Shown here piece by piece: positions 5,519 through 6,603 of a stretch of DNA of 6,603 bases; within the stretch, counting starts at the first letter, position 1; each line of letters begins with the position of its first letter. The position numbers were made by a program, and so were the translations under genes. The DNA lies in contig VYDD01000404.1 in assembly GCA_009843625.1 (NCBI GenBank), positions 446 through 7,048 on the forward strand, read 5' to 3'. The DNA is from Gammaproteobacteria bacterium. Lineage in GTDB: Bacteria > Gemmatimonadota > Gemmatimonadetes > Longimicrobiales > Gaopeijiaceae. The notes beneath the pieces are model-generated. The model worked only from the letters and a program-made list of their open reading frames with translations, did no database searches and was not told the DNA's origin.

Positions 5519-6603
5519 ATGAACGCTCGCGCCCTCATTATCATCACCGCGACATTGGCCCTCGGCTTCGTCCACGCACCGCTGCAGGCGCAGGACGGCA
5601 AGGACATGGTCGCCGCCTTCATCGACGAGAACGCGGGCTCCTATTCGAGCATCGCCCAGGAGATATGGGACCTGGCGGAGCTGGGTTATCTGGAGACGGA
5701 GAGTTCGGCCCTGCTGGCCGGCACGCTGGAGGCCGCCGGCTTCGAGGTGGAGATGGGGGTTGCGGGCATTCCCACCGCCTTCGTCGCCAGCTACCGCAAC
5801 GGGGACGGCCCGGTCGTGGGTATCCTGGCGGAGTTCGACGCGCTCCCCGGCATCACCCAGGACCGGAGCCCCGAACGCACCCCCCTCCCCGGCAAGCTGG
5901 CGGGACACGCGTGCGGACACCACCTGTTCGGCACGGGTTCGGCCGCCGCCGGCATCGCCGTGCGCCACTGGATGCAGGCGACGGGCCAGACCGGCGAGGT
6001 GCGCGTCTTCGGGACGCCGGCCGAGGAAGGCGGGGCGGGCAAGGTCTACATGGTGCGCGAAGGGCTCTTCGACGACGTCGACATCATGCTCCACTGGCAC
6101 CCGGCGGACAGAAACTCCGCGGGTGCCTCGAGCAGCCTGGCCAACAAGTCCGCCAAGTTCCGCTTCTCCGGCGTGTCCGCGCACGCCGCCGGGGCGCCCG
6201 AGCGCGGGCGGTCGGCGCTGGACGGCGTGGAGGCCATGAACCACATGGTCAACCTGTTGCGCGAGCACGTCCCGCAGGAGACCCGCATCCACTACGTGAT
6301 CACCTACGGCGGGGCGGCGCCCAACGTCGTCCCCGACTTCGCCGAGGTCTTCTATTACGTGCGCAACCCCGATCCGGCGAACGTGCACGAGATCTTCGAG
6401 CGGGTGGTGCAGACGGCGGTGGGCGCCGCGCTGGGGACCGGAACCGAGATGCGGTACGAGGTCATTCACGGCCTCTACAACATGCTCATCAACGTGACGC
6501 TGCAGGAGGCGATGCAAGCCAACCTGGAGCGGGTCGGGGGCGTGCACTACAGCGAGCAGGACCGCCGCTTCGCCGAAGCGCTGGCCGAACACCTGCCCGA
6601 GGA
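5519..6603 (+). CDS. Secreted M20-family amidohydrolase, AbgB-like (3' truncated)
   Basis: This is a zinc- or manganese-dependent hydrolase of the M20 peptidase family, closest in pattern to AbgB, the p-aminobenzoyl-glutamate hydrolase B subunit. The window holds 361 codons with no stop; E. coli AbgB has about 480 residues, so perhaps a quarter is missing. Residues 1-24 look like a Sec signal peptide (basic NAR, hydrophobic ALIIITATLALGFVHA, cleavage after LQA). Metal-site motifs: ILAEFDALPG (Asp107), AGHACGHHLFGTGS (His130, Cys132, His134), the catalytic glutamate pair in GTPAEEGGAG (Glu169-Glu170), and HWHP (192-195). SGVSAHAAGAPERGRSALD (218-235) opens the lid/dimerisation domain and resembles AbgB. 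The signal peptide suggests export to the periplasm, whereas E. coli AbgB is cytoplasmic. The true substrate could be another amide or an acyl-amino acid. Upstream is the DUF2784 gene, with a 130-bp spacer and no convincing promoter. Confidence 0.9.
   Translation, partial: MNARALIIITATLALGFVHAPLQAQDGKDMVAAFIDENAGSYSSIAQEIWDLAELGYLETESSALLAGTLEAAGFEVEMGVAGIPTAFVASYRNGDGPVVGILAEFDALPGITQDRSPERTPLPGKLAGHACGHHLFGTGSAAAGIAVRHWMQATGQTGEVRVFGTPAEEGGAGKVYMVREGLFDDVDIMLHWHPADRNSAGASSSLANKSAKFRFSGVSAHAAGAPERGRSALDGVEAMNHMVNLLREHVPQETRIHYVITYGGAAPNVVPDFAEVFYYVRNPDPANVHEIFERVVQTAVGAALGTGTEMRYEVIHGLYNMLINVTLQEAMQANLERVGGVHYSEQDRRFAEALAEHLPE

Noticed and set aside
5426..6592. 388-codon minus-strand open frame.
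   Set aside because: Antisense to the M20 hydrolase gene, whose metal-site motifs are clear. It has His/Val/Asp-rich shadow composition and no domain.

Overview
The window comes from a G+C-rich bacterial chromosome (roughly two thirds G+C by eye, with third codon positions nearly all G or C). It holds the end of an NAD-linked formate dehydrogenase operon followed by ordinary chromosomal genes. The organism is probably Gram-negative: the last gene encodes a typical Sec signal peptide followed by a soluble hydrolase. The sequence does not fix the phylum. A Gemmatimonadota-like lineage would fit, but that is a guess. No mobile element, CRISPR array, tRNA or rRNA is visible.

Layout. Positions 1-734 (+) are the C-terminal part of a NuoF-like beta subunit (SLBB domain and [4Fe-4S] domain) of formate dehydrogenase. 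Positions 799-3507 (+) are the catalytic alpha subunit: ferredoxin-like iron-sulfur domains fused to a molybdopterin oxidoreductase. The alpha gene is interrupted by an in-frame TGA at 1879-1881, in the motif CSRA-(TGA)-HAPTVAGLA, where relatives carry catalytic selenocysteine or cysteine. A hairpin with a GGTCT loop follows the TGA at the same distance as in Escherichia coli fdhF. I therefore read the region as one selenoprotein gene of 902 residues, not as two genes or a pseudogene. An automatic caller would split it at 1881/1930.

Positions 3557-4192 (-) encode uracil phosphoribosyltransferase (upp), convergent with the dehydrogenase. Just upstream of it on the same strand lies a TM2-domain membrane protein gene (4209-4778, -), probably in the same transcript. 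A 223-bp divergent intergenic region (4779-5001) contains a perfect 9-bp inverted repeat and a 12-bp palindrome. Then come a small DUF2784 membrane protein gene (5002-5388, +) and a secreted M20-family amidohydrolase related to AbgB (5519-6603, +, cut by the window end).

How they work together. The beta and alpha subunits should oxidise formate to CO2 at a Mo/W-bis-pterin-selenocysteine site, pass electrons through iron-sulfur clusters, and reduce NAD+ at FMN on the beta subunit. The alpha subunit lacks the His/Cys3 cluster motif usual after the N-terminal [2Fe-2S] domain, so its electron relay looks shortened. The remaining genes have no visible functional link to formate metabolism.
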